A stretch of DNA of 53,376 nucleotides, taken from the NCBI GenBank assembly GCA_012523185.1, contig JAAYIY010000062.1, positions 1 to 53,376 of the forward strand, in the 5' to 3' direction. Of the stretch, positions 8,505 through 16,082 are shown one piece after another (the first letter of the stretch is position 1; the number at the start of each line of letters is the position of its first letter). Under the pieces are notes generated by a model that did no database searches, was not told the origin of the DNA, and worked only from the letters and a program-made list of their open reading frames with translations. Source of the stretch: Clostridiales bacterium (GTDB taxonomy: Bacteria; Bacillota; Clostridia; Oscillospirales; Acutalibacteraceae). The position numbers and the translations under genes are program-made.

Positions 8505-9281
8505 CTAATCTAAATTGTGCGCGGCTTCCGCCGCCGCGTCTTGCTTAGCCGCCGTGAAAACAACCCTTTGCGAATCCGGGCGCGGGTCTGACATTGTCAT
8601 GTCGTCAAAAACATTTATCTTTTCAAAGCCCGCTTCCGTCAGCCATTCGCGGATTTTGCCGATATCGTATGCCCTTTCGCAAAAGCTTTCGCGGCTTCTG
8701 CTGTAAACCCCGCCCGACTCCTTAAAAAAGTCGAGAGTGATTTGCACCGTGCCTGTCTTTTCGCACGGGCTGTTTTGCCAAACGCAATAAACTCCGTCGG
8801 AATCATAAACAAACACGTTGTCGGCCATTATGCGGCTGTGCTTATATATCGTGTTGACATCGAAAACGAAAACACCGCCCGGCTCAAGAAAAAGAGCGAC
8901 GCGCCGGAATGTCTCGCGCACGTCCGCCTCCTTTGTCAGGTGGTTTATGCCGTCCAAGTTGCACACGGCGGCGTTTACTGTGCCGTAAAGGTCAAGCTCC
9001 TGCATCTTTTGGCAAAGAAAAAGTATCTCCCGTCCGCTTTCCCACGCCTTTTTTTGAGCCTCGCAAAGCATAGAGTCGCTCGCGTCGACGCCTATCACGT
9101 CAAATCCCGCCCGCGAAAGCTCTGTTGACAGGCTCCCTGTGCCGCAGGCAAGGTCAAGCAGCAGACCACCGTTTATGCCGCTTTTGCCAAGAAGGCCGCG
9201 GATATATTCGCCGCGCTCTTTGTATCCGACATTTCTTGTCAGCGCGTCGTAAAACTCCGAAAAATCAGCATACCCGCTCAT
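8505..9281 (-). CDS. Class I SAM-dependent methyltransferase
   Basis: 258 residues. Motif I LLDLACGTGSLS (41-52), the acidic end of beta 2 in VIGVDASDSML, and CNLDGINHL followed by LEPGGVFVFDVNT are typical of the Rossmann-fold methyltransferases with a C-terminal substrate cap. The substrate cannot be told from sequence. Its start overlaps the stop of the TrpR-like gene by 4 nt (ATGA), and rel follows 4 nt after its end, so the three genes are co-transcribed and probably translationally coupled. Confidence 0.85.
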   Translation of the reverse strand: MSGYADFSEFYDALTRNVGYKERGEYIRGLLGKSGINGGLLLDLACGTGSLSTELSRAGFDVIGVDASDSMLCEAQKKAWESGREILFLCQKMQELDLYGTVNAAVCNLDGINHLTKEADVRETFRRVALFLEPGGVFVFDVNTIYKHSRIMADNVFVYDSDGVYCVWQNSPCEKTGTVQITLDFFKESGGVYSRSRESFCERAYDIGKIREWLTEAGFEKINVFDDMTMSDPRPDSQRVVFTAAKQDAAAEAAHNLD

Positions 9282-9568
9282 TTGCCGCTTATTCTTTCAA
9301 ATATCTTGTCGTATCCGTTGCAGCCGTAGCGCAGTGAGCGGTTCACCCTGCTTATGGTTGCCGTGCTCGCGCCCGTCTCCTTTACAATCTTGCTGTAAAC
9401 GTGGTTGTCCTTGAGCATCTTTGCGACGGCAATCCGCTGCGAAAGCGCTTTCATTTCCTGCACTGTGCAAAGGTCCTCAAAGAACGCCGCGCACTCCTCC
9501 ATTGTTTCGAGCGCAAGCACCGCCTTAAAAAGAAATTCGTAATTGCTTTTGGAAAGGTCGATATTCAT
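9278..9568 (-). CDS. yerC: YerC/YecD-type TrpR-like DNA-binding protein
   Basis: 96 residues. The protein matches the TrpR-superfamily YerC/YecD group: CTVQEMKALSQRIAVAKML followed by a helix-turn-helix IVKETGASTATISRVNRSL and the C-terminal YGCNGY. It lacks signs of tryptophan binding specific to TrpR; family members are of unknown ligand. It is first in the operon with the methyltransferase and rel, so it may regulate it, which is inference from position. Confidence 0.85.
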   Translation of the reverse strand: MNIDLSKSNYEFLFKAVLALETMEECAAFFEDLCTVQEMKALSQRIAVAKMLKDNHVYSKIVKETGASTATISRVNRSLRYGCNGYDKIFERISGK

Positions 9569-9595
9569 TGCATTTCCCGTCCTTTCAATTGTGTG

Positions 9596-11023
9596 TCAAA
9601 ATATGCGCGCACCCATTATTATCATAACAATTATGCACAGCGCCGAATATGCTCTGACAGTCAGCGTGCCGCCCTTTGACAGCAGAGCTTTTGCCATCCC
9701 GCCTTTTTCAGCGGCAAGCTTTTTGAGACCAGACGGCTCGAACACCTCATACACCTCTACCGCCTCATAGCTCAAGCAGTACAAAAGCCATGTGAGCATG
9801 GCGGGGACTGTGCCGCCGGACATGAGCTGAAAAGCAAGAACAGCCGCCGACACGCCGCAAAGTATAAGGCACAGCGCTTTGTAGTGACGGTATCTTTCGG
9901 CGCGGCGCGGCGTAAATGTTATCTCCTCGGCAAGCACCCACAGGATTATGAAAATTGACGTGACCTTCGCGCCGCGGGCGACGCCCAAAAAGACAAGCAG
10001 CAAAGGTATGTATGCATAGACAGGCCAGATTAAAAACTCGTCCGATTCGGCCATGATTTTGTTGACAACAGGCTTTCGGGCGGCGGGGAGAACAAACCTC
10101 ACCGCGTAAAGCGCAACAACGGCAAGCCAAACATAAAGCAAAATGTCTTGGGTGCCTTTTGAAAGCGGGGACCACACCCCGTCAAGCATGCGTATGTCGT
10201 CGATATAAGAGACTACATATTTTTTAAAGCACAGGCAGAAGCAAAGAGTTGTGCCGAGCCCGCCGAGCGCCCCGAGGGTGAACTCCATGAACTTCCAGCT
10301 GCTGACGAAACCGTTTTTTTGAAGCCTGCCGAGCAGAAACTTGCCGTTTATGCCCTCACTTGGCGTAGACGTTTGGAATAAGTTGCCGGCAAAAAATCCG
10401 GCGCCGCCGCTAAGAAGGCCGGCAAGCGTCATGATGACGGGAAACCATTCCCTTTTGACGACAGCGAAAATGACAATCATCAGGTTTACAAAAAGCATTC
10501 CGCCCCAGATTTCAAAACGCCCCTCTGAAAAATAAAACTTCGGGAACTTCCCCAAGCTCGGCCTTTGCGGCCAGTTGAGGATGAAGAACCCGAGCCATTT
10601 TGAAACAGGCAGCAGCGCTGTGAAAACACAAAGCTCTAAGATGCTGTAACGCCCCGCCATCGCGCCTAAGCAGACGGATATGATGCCGCCGTATATGCCG
10701 AACCACGCCGCGCCCTTGATTGTGAGTCCTAAACGTCCCTTGAGGCGGCGTTTTTTGTTTTCTCTGTCATAAGACATGCCGATTGTTTGACCGTAAGTGT
10801 GCGCGCCGCCGAAAAACATGGCTGACGCGCCCGCCGCCGCAAGAACATAGTAAGCGCTCGTAACGGCAGTGTGACCCGTCGCGAACGCAAGTATCATGCC
10901 CAAAGCGGCGCCCGGCAGCATCGCGCCCTTTTCACCGCCGAGAATTGTGCCTCTCATTCCCCAGGTGTATGAGCCTGCCACGGCGGCAAGCAGTGTAAAA
11001 AAAATGATTTGCGACGCGCTCAT
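9596..11023 (-). CDS. Polytopic membrane protein of unknown function
   Basis: 475 residues with roughly eleven to twelve hydrophobic segments spread over the whole length. The N-terminus contains a distinctive glycine-rich motif, WGMRGTILGGEKGAMLPGA (21-39), right after the first membrane span, and a second polar region with NWPQRPSLGKFPKFYFSEG near 155-173. I do not recognise the family. It ends 28 bp before the TrpR-like gene begins and faces the same way, so it may be transcribed with that operon. ATG 11023 is preceded by GGGGGGGC, a plausible ribosome binding site. Confidence 0.75.
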   Translation of the reverse strand: MSASQIIFFTLLAAVAGSYTWGMRGTILGGEKGAMLPGAALGMILAFATGHTAVTSAYYVLAAAGASAMFFGGAHTYGQTIGMSYDRENKKRRLKGRLGLTIKGAAWFGIYGGIISVCLGAMAGRYSILELCVFTALLPVSKWLGFFILNWPQRPSLGKFPKFYFSEGRFEIWGGMLFVNLMIVIFAVVKREWFPVIMTLAGLLSGGAGFFAGNLFQTSTPSEGINGKFLLGRLQKNGFVSSWKFMEFTLGALGGLGTTLCFCLCFKKYVVSYIDDIRMLDGVWSPLSKGTQDILLYVWLAVVALYAVRFVLPAARKPVVNKIMAESDEFLIWPVYAYIPLLLVFLGVARGAKVTSIFIILWVLAEEITFTPRRAERYRHYKALCLILCGVSAAVLAFQLMSGGTVPAMLTWLLYCLSYEAVEVYEVFEPSGLKKLAAEKGGMAKALLSKGGTLTVRAYSALCIIVMIIMGARIF

Positions 11024-11099
11024 AAAGTTTGCCCCCCCGAATAACGAATTAAATTTTTGTCCTCACATGCGCCGAATCAAACAAATGAAAAAGGTGAGG

Positions 11100-11960
11100 C
11101 TATTCGGCTGTCTTGCTTATATATTCCGCGGCTCTTTGCCCGGCAAGCGCGCCGTCGCCGACTGCCGTCGATATCTGATTAAGTCCGCCGACGCAATCTC
11201 CCGCGGCAAAAACTCCGGGGCAGGATGTCATCCCGTTTTTGTCAACCGTCAGATATCCGCCGTCTGTCGCCAGCCCAAGCTTTTTTGCCAAATCAAGAGC
11301 GTCGGCAGTGCCGACCGCGATAAACAGGCCGTCAAGCAAAATCTTTTCCCCGTTCTCAAGCTCGACTCCTCCGAGCTTTGCCTCGCCGAAAACACTTTTG
11401 ACCTTTTGTTTGTTAATGCCGCAGGGCGGCGCTCCGCCTGTGAACTCCATGCCGTTTGTAAAAATTGTTATTTTGTCCGTGATGGACATGAGCTGCTTTG
11501 CCTCATGCGCCGCATAGCTGCCGGCGCCGAGAACGCCGAGAGTTTTGTTCTTGAAAAAGAAGCCGTCGCAAACGGCGCAGCGGCTTACTCCCCTGCCCTC
11601 AAAGGTGTCTGTGTTTTTTACTCCCGAAGATGCGCGCCGCCGCCCGACCGCAAGCACGACCGCCTTGCAGTCATAGCTCCCGGAATCGGTGTCGACTGTG
11701 AAGCTGCCCGTCATCTCCACAGAGTTAACTTCCTCGTCCTTAAACTCCACGCCGAGCGAAGCGGCCTGCGCTATGGCGCGCGAGTGAAGCTCCGCGCCGC
11801 TGACCGTGCCGCCCGTGCCGTAAAAATTCCCAACTTCTTTCGCGCTTTCCGCAGCGGAAACTCCCTTGCCTATCAGGAGTGTTTTCTTCCCCGCGCGAAC
11901 CGCGTAAATAGCGGATGATACTCCCGCGGGGCCGCGGCCGATTACTATTACATCGTACAA
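11100..11960 (-). CDS. Thioredoxin reductase-like FAD/NAD(P) disulfide oxidoreductase
   Basis: 286 residues, slightly short of the about 310 usual for TrxB. FAD motif DVIVIGRGPAG (3-13), redox motif CAVCDGFF (Cys128, Cys131), NAD(P)-binding LGVLGAGSYAAHEA, and C-terminal FAD motif GVFAAGDCVGG are all present and in the TrxB order. The second Rossmann motif reads GAGSYA in place of GGGDSA, so it is a divergent member that may not use NADPH like classical TrxB. The start is TTG 11960, placing YDVIVIG next to the N-terminus; an AAGGAG site lies 13 nt upstream. It has its own consensus promoter and no thioredoxin gene beside it. Confidence 0.85.
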   Translation of the reverse strand: MYDVIVIGRGPAGVSSAIYAVRAGKKTLLIGKGVSAAESAKEVGNFYGTGGTVSGAELHSRAIAQAASLGVEFKDEEVNSVEMTGSFTVDTDSGSYDCKAVVLAVGRRRASSGVKNTDTFEGRGVSRCAVCDGFFFKNKTLGVLGAGSYAAHEAKQLMSITDKITIFTNGMEFTGGAPPCGINKQKVKSVFGEAKLGGVELENGEKILLDGLFIAVGTADALDLAKKLGLATDGGYLTVDKNGMTSCPGVFAAGDCVGGLNQISTAVGDGALAGQRAAEYISKTAE

Positions 11961-12007
11961 AATGTCTGATCCGCTCCTTTTTCATGATTTAACGCGCTGA
12001 CGTATAT

Positions 12008-12036
12008 ATTATATGTTTTAGCGGTGCCTTTGTCAA
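12008..12036 (-). promoter_or_regulatory. Consensus sigma-A promoter of the TrxB-like gene
   Basis: On the minus strand, TTGACA (12031-12036) and TATAAT (12008-12013) are separated by exactly 17 bp, about 48 bp upstream of the start at 11960. Both hexamers are perfect consensus matches. Confidence 0.85.
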
Positions 12037-12077
12037 CTTTTTACTTTTAATTTTCACAATGTTCACCGTATTTGCCG

Positions 12078-12172
12078 CCGACATTTCACCGGCAGTTTAC
12101 CGACTGTTCGCCGCCGACGCTTCGCCGTATGTCTCTCCGACATTTTGCTGACGGTTTATCGACTGTTCGCTG
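12078..12172. repeat. Two imperfect 36-bp repeats in the 12037-12247 gap
   Basis: 12078-12113 and 12137-12172 are related copies (both start CCGACATT and contain ACTGTTCGC), 59 bp apart. The divergent gap between the TrxB-like and PHP genes otherwise holds only the two promoters. No gene is seen. Confidence 0.55.
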
Positions 12173-12247
12173 ACGGCATTTCATCCGATGCGCCGCAGAT
12201 GGTTTGTCAAATATACACGCCGATAGTTTTTTGATTGTGCCGCGTCC

Positions 12248-12276
12248 TTGACTTTGATTGCTTTCAGTTGTAAAAT
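12248..12276 (+). promoter_or_regulatory. Sigma-A promoter of the PHP gene
   Basis: TTGACT (12248-12253) and TAAAAT (12271-12276) with a 17-bp spacer, 72 bp upstream of ATG 12348. Confidence 0.65.
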
Positions 12277-12347
12277 AATAATATGCGCTGTGCCTTTGAA
12301 CTCTTAAAGTGGCGCAACGCAAACAAAACACAACAAAGGAATTAACA

Positions 12348-13019
12348 ATGTCTTGCTTTCTGTTTGAAACTCACGCGCACACATCCGAGGTCAGCCGCTG
12401 CGCACAGATTCCGGCGGCAAAGGTGATAGCCGACTATGAATCGGCGGGATATGACGGGATCGTCATAACAGACCACATGAACGAGGGGTCAATCGGCCGT
12501 TTAAAAAACAGACCTTGGGATGAAAAGGTTGACTTTTTTATCAACGGATACAACAAGGCGCTGGAAGCCGCCGAAAGGAGCGGTAAGGGCATGACTGTGC
12601 TGCTTGGCGCCGAGGTCTGCTTCGACAAAGACCCTAACGATTATCTTGTCTTTGGCATCAGCGAGGACTTCCTCCGCCGCTGCGGTGATTTGACTTCCCT
12701 CGGTCTCAAGAATTTCCGTAAAATCGCGGACGAAAACAACCTGCTGATTTTTCAGGCGCATCCGTTCAGGGTTAGTATGGCGGTCACCGACTACAGAATA
12801 CTTGACGGGATTGAAGTTTACAACGGCAACTCAAGCCACAACTCAAACAATGACGCGGCAATGTTTTGGGCCGACAAATACAGTCTTTTAAAGTCCTCCG
12901 GCTCCGACTTCCACGGAATGTGGGGCATGAAGCCGGGAGGAATTTATTTTGAATCTCCTGTCAGAACAAACTCCGACTTTATATCAGCTTTGAAAGAAAA
13001 TAATTATCTGCTCAAATAA
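12348..13019 (+). CDS. PHP-domain metal-dependent phosphoesterase
   Basis: 223 residues. The PHP metal-site motifs are visible: ETHAHTS (His9, His11), VITDHMNE (Asp42, His43), GAEV (Glu88), FQAHPF, and the terminal GSDFHG. PHP proteins are trinuclear-metal phosphoesterases (histidinol-phosphatase and RNase/nucleotidase-like members); the substrate here is unknown. ATG 12348 is chosen because AAAGGA lies 7 nt upstream; an in-frame upstream ORF from 12309 would start before this site. A lipoprotein gene follows 22 bp downstream. Confidence 0.8.
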   Translation: MSCFLFETHAHTSEVSRCAQIPAAKVIADYESAGYDGIVITDHMNEGSIGRLKNRPWDEKVDFFINGYNKALEAAERSGKGMTVLLGAEVCFDKDPNDYLVFGISEDFLRRCGDLTSLGLKNFRKIADENNLLIFQAHPFRVSMAVTDYRILDGIEVYNGNSSHNSNNDAAMFWADKYSLLKSSGSDFHGMWGMKPGGIYFESPVRTNSDFISALKENNYLLK

Positions 13020-13041
13020 GGGGATAATAAGAGCAAAAGGA

Positions 13042-13953
13042 GTGATTGCCATAAAACCGCTGAAGTTTTTTGTTCCGGCGCTTCTTTGCCTGTCGCTTCT
13101 CTGCTCCTGCTCGGTAGACGGGGACGACGACGGCAGCTTACGCGAAACAGACAGTCAAGCGGCGGTAATTACGCTCGAAAGCTTCGCAAAGGCAAACAGC
13201 CTCGGCACGACTTTCAAAGAGCATAAAACCGTCATGTTAAACACAATTTATCACGACGAAAACGGAGCTGAGAAGTTTTCTGAATTCAGCTCGATAAACC
13301 TTCACAACGATGTTTACACCACGCTGTATGAGGACTCCGACGGCTATGTCGAGTTTACATCAGGCGACAGGACATATATTTTTGACACAGAGGACAATTC
13401 CTTTACAATCAGGTTTTATGTCGACAATCAGCAGGACAGCTATACGGTCGGCTTTAAAGACAGCATATTTTACCTTTCCAGCGACGAAAAGCTTGTCGAC
13501 GCGCGCACATCCGGCGGCGTTTCCACTGTCACACTTGAAGCTCCGACAGGCGATAAAACATCATATCTCGGCGAATATTGCGATATAGATTCTTATGACA
13601 AGGTCATATTCTTATATGAGTGCGACGCAAAGACTCTCCAAATCAAAAGCTTGTCGGTTTCCGCCGCGTCAGACGAATCAGAGGTTCTGCTCTGTGTTTC
13701 AACCTTTTCATATTCAAACGACAGCCTTTCGACTCCGCAGTTTGTCTCGGAGCTTAACAACTCGAAGAAAACTCGGGCCGTCACGCTCCACTATGACGGC
13801 ATAACTAAATACACTTTGGCAAACGAGGCAAGGTTCAGCATCGAGGCGCCCGTCGGATACGCCGTCTTTTCAGACGCCGACGGCAAAAAGCCTTTGAAAG
13901 ACATCGAAAAGGCGTCGGGCGACATGACAATTTTCATGCTTGAGGACAAGTGA
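13042..13953 (+). CDS. Predicted lipoprotein of unknown function
   Basis: About 300 residues. The N-terminus KPLKFFVPALLCLSLLCSC is a lipoprotein signal with lipobox LLCS-C, followed by an acidic linker (DGDDDGS). The rest is beta-rich with no recognised domain. The start is unusual: GTG 13042 is part of the AAAAGGAG ribosome binding site, while the first codon at the right distance from it is ATA at 13051; no ATG, and no other GTG or TTG, lies in frame there. It is probably co-transcribed with the PHP gene 22 bp upstream, and terminators follow. Confidence 0.75.
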   Translation: MIAIKPLKFFVPALLCLSLLCSCSVDGDDDGSLRETDSQAAVITLESFAKANSLGTTFKEHKTVMLNTIYHDENGAEKFSEFSSINLHNDVYTTLYEDSDGYVEFTSGDRTYIFDTEDNSFTIRFYVDNQQDSYTVGFKDSIFYLSSDEKLVDARTSGGVSTVTLEAPTGDKTSYLGEYCDIDSYDKVIFLYECDAKTLQIKSLSVSAASDESEVLLCVSTFSYSNDSLSTPQFVSELNNSKKTRAVTLHYDGITKYTLANEARFSIEAPVGYAVFSDADGKKPLKDIEKASGDMTIFMLEDK

Positions 13954-13975
13954 ACGGCGCATCAATATCAAAAGC

Positions 13976-14036
13976 GACCGTAACAAAACGGTCTTGCCGA
14001 AAACTCGCGCATCCTTTCAGATGAGCGAGTTTTTTT
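13976..14036 (+). terminator. Hairpin plus intrinsic terminator after the lipoprotein gene
   Basis: A small hairpin (GACCGT/ACGGTC, 13976-13993) is followed by a stronger one, AACTCGCGCATC (14002-14013) with GATGAGCGAGTT (14020-14031), one mismatch, then a T-run to 14036. Confidence 0.8.
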
Positions 14037-14139
14037 ATCGCCTCAAGCCCTTGCCTTCCTGCCTTTTTTCATCTTTTTTTGCCGCTTTGTTCAAGCTTTT
14101 AGAGCTTTGTTCCAATCCTTGTGTCGAAAATCTATTAAC

Positions 14140-14177
14140 AAAACCCGCCTTAAACCTTTCTGTTTAAAGCGGGTTTT
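14140..14177 (-). terminator. Intrinsic terminator downstream of pduL
   Basis: AAAACCCGCCTTAAAC (14140-14155) pairs with GTTTAAAGCGGGTTTT (14162-14177) with one mismatch. A/T-rich flanks on both sides would make it work in both directions. The rest of the 13954-14237 gap holds no gene. Confidence 0.65.
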
Positions 14178-14237
14178 CTTGCAGTCTCTATTGTTTGAAA
14201 AAGCTGCGCTGCGGCTTGCATATGTGTGTGTTGAAAT

Positions 14238-14834
14238 TCAGTCGGTGATAATTTCCCCGCAGGTGTTTGGCTCGGGGAGGGCCGCGTTTGACTCGTCTGT
14301 GTCAATGTGCATTGCGAGTGCGTATTTCGGGCTGATACGGACGACCACGTTTTCAAAAACAAGCGTGCGCTCAGGCGATTTTACTCTCACACTTACAACC
14401 TGTTTGTCAGAAAGCCCGTATTTCTCGGCATCAGCGGGCGTCGCGTGAATGTGGCGTTTTGCTATAATCACACCGTTCTCAAGCTCGACTTCACCCTTGG
14501 GACCGATAAGCCTGCAAGGGGCGCTGCCCGAAATGTCGCCGCTTTCACGCACGGGGGCGGCGACGCCGATGGAGCGCGCGTCAGATGCCGAAATCTCTAC
14601 TTGTGTTTCGGGGCGTATGGGGCCGAGTATTGAGACGGCGGGGAAACTGCCCTTTGGACCCTCCACCCTCACCCTTTCCTCACACGCGAACTGACCCGGC
14701 TGCGAAAGCCCTTTTTTGGGCGTCAGCTCATAGCCCTTGCCGAAAAGGCTGTCAAGATCTTCTCTCGAAACATGGAGATGCCTGGCGGAAGTCTCCACCA
14801 ACACTTCCCTTTTCAGTTTTATCATTCCTTTCAT
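14238..14834 (-). CDS. pduL: PduL-type phosphate acyltransferase
   Basis: 198 residues. PduL interconverts acyl-CoA (propionyl or acetyl) and acyl phosphate and substitutes for Pta in many fermenters. The zinc-site histidine motifs are visible: TSARHLHVS (15-23), AKRHIHATPADA, and HIDTDESNA near the C-terminus. The twin beta-barrel spacing fits. There is no encapsulation peptide or microcompartment gene nearby, so it is probably the cytosolic housekeeping form that makes acetyl phosphate. The start could be the first or second ATG (14834 or 14825), since AAAGGA sits between them. Confidence 0.85.
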   Translation of the reverse strand: MKGMIKLKREVLVETSARHLHVSREDLDSLFGKGYELTPKKGLSQPGQFACEERVRVEGPKGSFPAVSILGPIRPETQVEISASDARSIGVAAPVRESGDISGSAPCRLIGPKGEVELENGVIIAKRHIHATPADAEKYGLSDKQVVSVRVKSPERTLVFENVVVRISPKYALAMHIDTDESNAALPEPNTCGEIITD

Positions 14835-14905
14835 GTCAAAAAGCGCCGCGCCTCTCGAGCAATCATATTACGCGCAAGAGACGCCGTTAAAGGACGCGCT
14901 ATGAA

Positions 14906-15778
14906 TTACCACTTAATATCAAAGTCCTGCTCAATCCCGAACGCAACTGTGACGTCGACGTCCAGTATCTTTATGTCGGCCGTAAGCCAAAGATCCCATA
15001 TGAAGTAATAGTTGGCGTGCGAAACATTTCCTGTCGCGGCGTCGACTGTCACGACTATCTTGCCGCTGCGGTGCCCTGTTTTTATGTTTTTAATAATGCT
15101 TTTTGCCAAACCGGCGTTATCCGTAATGGATGAAATCTCGACAACGGACATCGCCTTGCCGACATGACCGTAGCCCTTTACCGTGTTTGGGCTCGGCTCG
15201 TCGTCTTTTGGTTGAATCGTTATAGTATAAACGCCGTCCTTTTCTGACAGTGATGCCGATTTCACATCGTCCGCGGTCAGCTTGCTGCTCCAGCTCATCC
15301 CCTCGACAGCAAAATACGCGTCTTTGTCGGCGCGTGTGTTCATTACCCTGTTTGCCGCTTTTTTGTTATATCCCATATTCGCCTCGACGAGGTCGTTTGC
15401 CAGCTTTTGGAGAGACTTGGCCTTGCCAAGCTCAAGCTCGCCGGCCTGCGTGTTGAGCGTGTAGTTTTGGATTATTGTTTTTGATTCGGGCTTTACTTTG
15501 TTTATTACCTCGTTAAAATAAGCCACAATCTCCGCCTTTGTCTTAGGCGTTAAATCCTCGTCGGTCACAGCCTCGGTTTCTGTCGCCTGCGTCTCCTGCG
15601 TCTGCTGCTCCGTGAGATTGTTTTCCGTGGATTCGTCAATTACCGACATGGTTTCCGTGTCCTCCGCCGTCGTATCCGATATCGGCGCCGCTGTTGACGG
15701 GTCTTCGCTTTTTACGCCGCACGAACAAAAGGACGAGGCAATAACCGCCGCGATGATAATACTGATAAATGTTCTCAT
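14906..15778 (-). CDS. Predicted lipoprotein of unknown function
   Basis: 290 residues. RTFISIIIAAVIASSFCSCG is a lipoprotein signal peptide with Cys20 as the likely lipidated residue. A Thr/Glu/Gln-rich linker (about 28-80) precedes a soluble domain starting KTKAEIVAYFNEVINKVK. The domain is not recognised; it has a repeated helix-plus-sheet appearance and a C-terminal TVDAATGNVSHANYYFIW that resembles repeat-type extracytoplasmic folds. It has its own promoter and is not linked in an operon. Confidence 0.7.
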   Translation of the reverse strand: MRTFISIIIAAVIASSFCSCGVKSEDPSTAAPISDTTAEDTETMSVIDESTENNLTEQQTQETQATETEAVTDEDLTPKTKAEIVAYFNEVINKVKPESKTIIQNYTLNTQAGELELGKAKSLQKLANDLVEANMGYNKKAANRVMNTRADKDAYFAVEGMSWSSKLTADDVKSASLSEKDGVYTITIQPKDDEPSPNTVKGYGHVGKAMSVVEISSITDNAGLAKSIIKNIKTGHRSGKIVVTVDAATGNVSHANYYFIWDLWLTADIKILDVDVTVAFGIEQDFDIKW

Positions 15779-15850
15779 GTTATGTTCCCCTTATTGATGT
15801 TGTCAGTTTCGTTAGCGTGATTTATGCACCTCAACACGCCACAGATAAAC

Positions 15851-15879
15851 ATTATAAATGATAACCTGTCAAAAATCAA
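15851..15879 (-). promoter_or_regulatory. Sigma-A promoter of the lipoprotein gene
   Basis: On the minus strand, TTGATT (15874-15879) and TATAAT (15851-15856) have a 17-bp spacer, 72 bp upstream of the start at 15778. Confidence 0.7.
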
Positions 15880-15949
15880 TGGGAAAAAGCAGAAAGATAA
15901 AATTTAAAAAGTGAGCAAATTTCCAAGGTAAGCGCGACAATTTCCGAAG

Positions 15950-15978
15950 TTGAAATATCTAAACAGCCGTGGTATAAT
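15950..15978 (+). promoter_or_regulatory. Sigma-A promoter of the secreted phosphoesterase
   Basis: TTGAAA (15950-15955) and TATAAT (15973-15978) with a 17-bp spacer. It diverges from the lipoprotein promoter at 15851-15879. The leader is about 95 nt long. Confidence 0.75.
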
Positions 15979-16082
15979 TTGCTATGGCATGAAAACAATG
16001 CTTTTCATTCCACACGGCGTGTCGGCGCGCCGAGAGATTCATCGGCTTGAGCTATTATTAAGATGAAAGGTTGGTAATTATT

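Noticed and set aside
12086-12331. 81-codon minus-strand frame in the gap before the PHP gene
   Set aside because: It covers the two imperfect repeats and the PHP promoter, with no ribosome site; composition reflects the repeats.
14238-14834. Bacterial microcompartment locus suggested by pduL
   Set aside because: No shell proteins, no encapsulation peptide and no other pdu/eut genes nearby.
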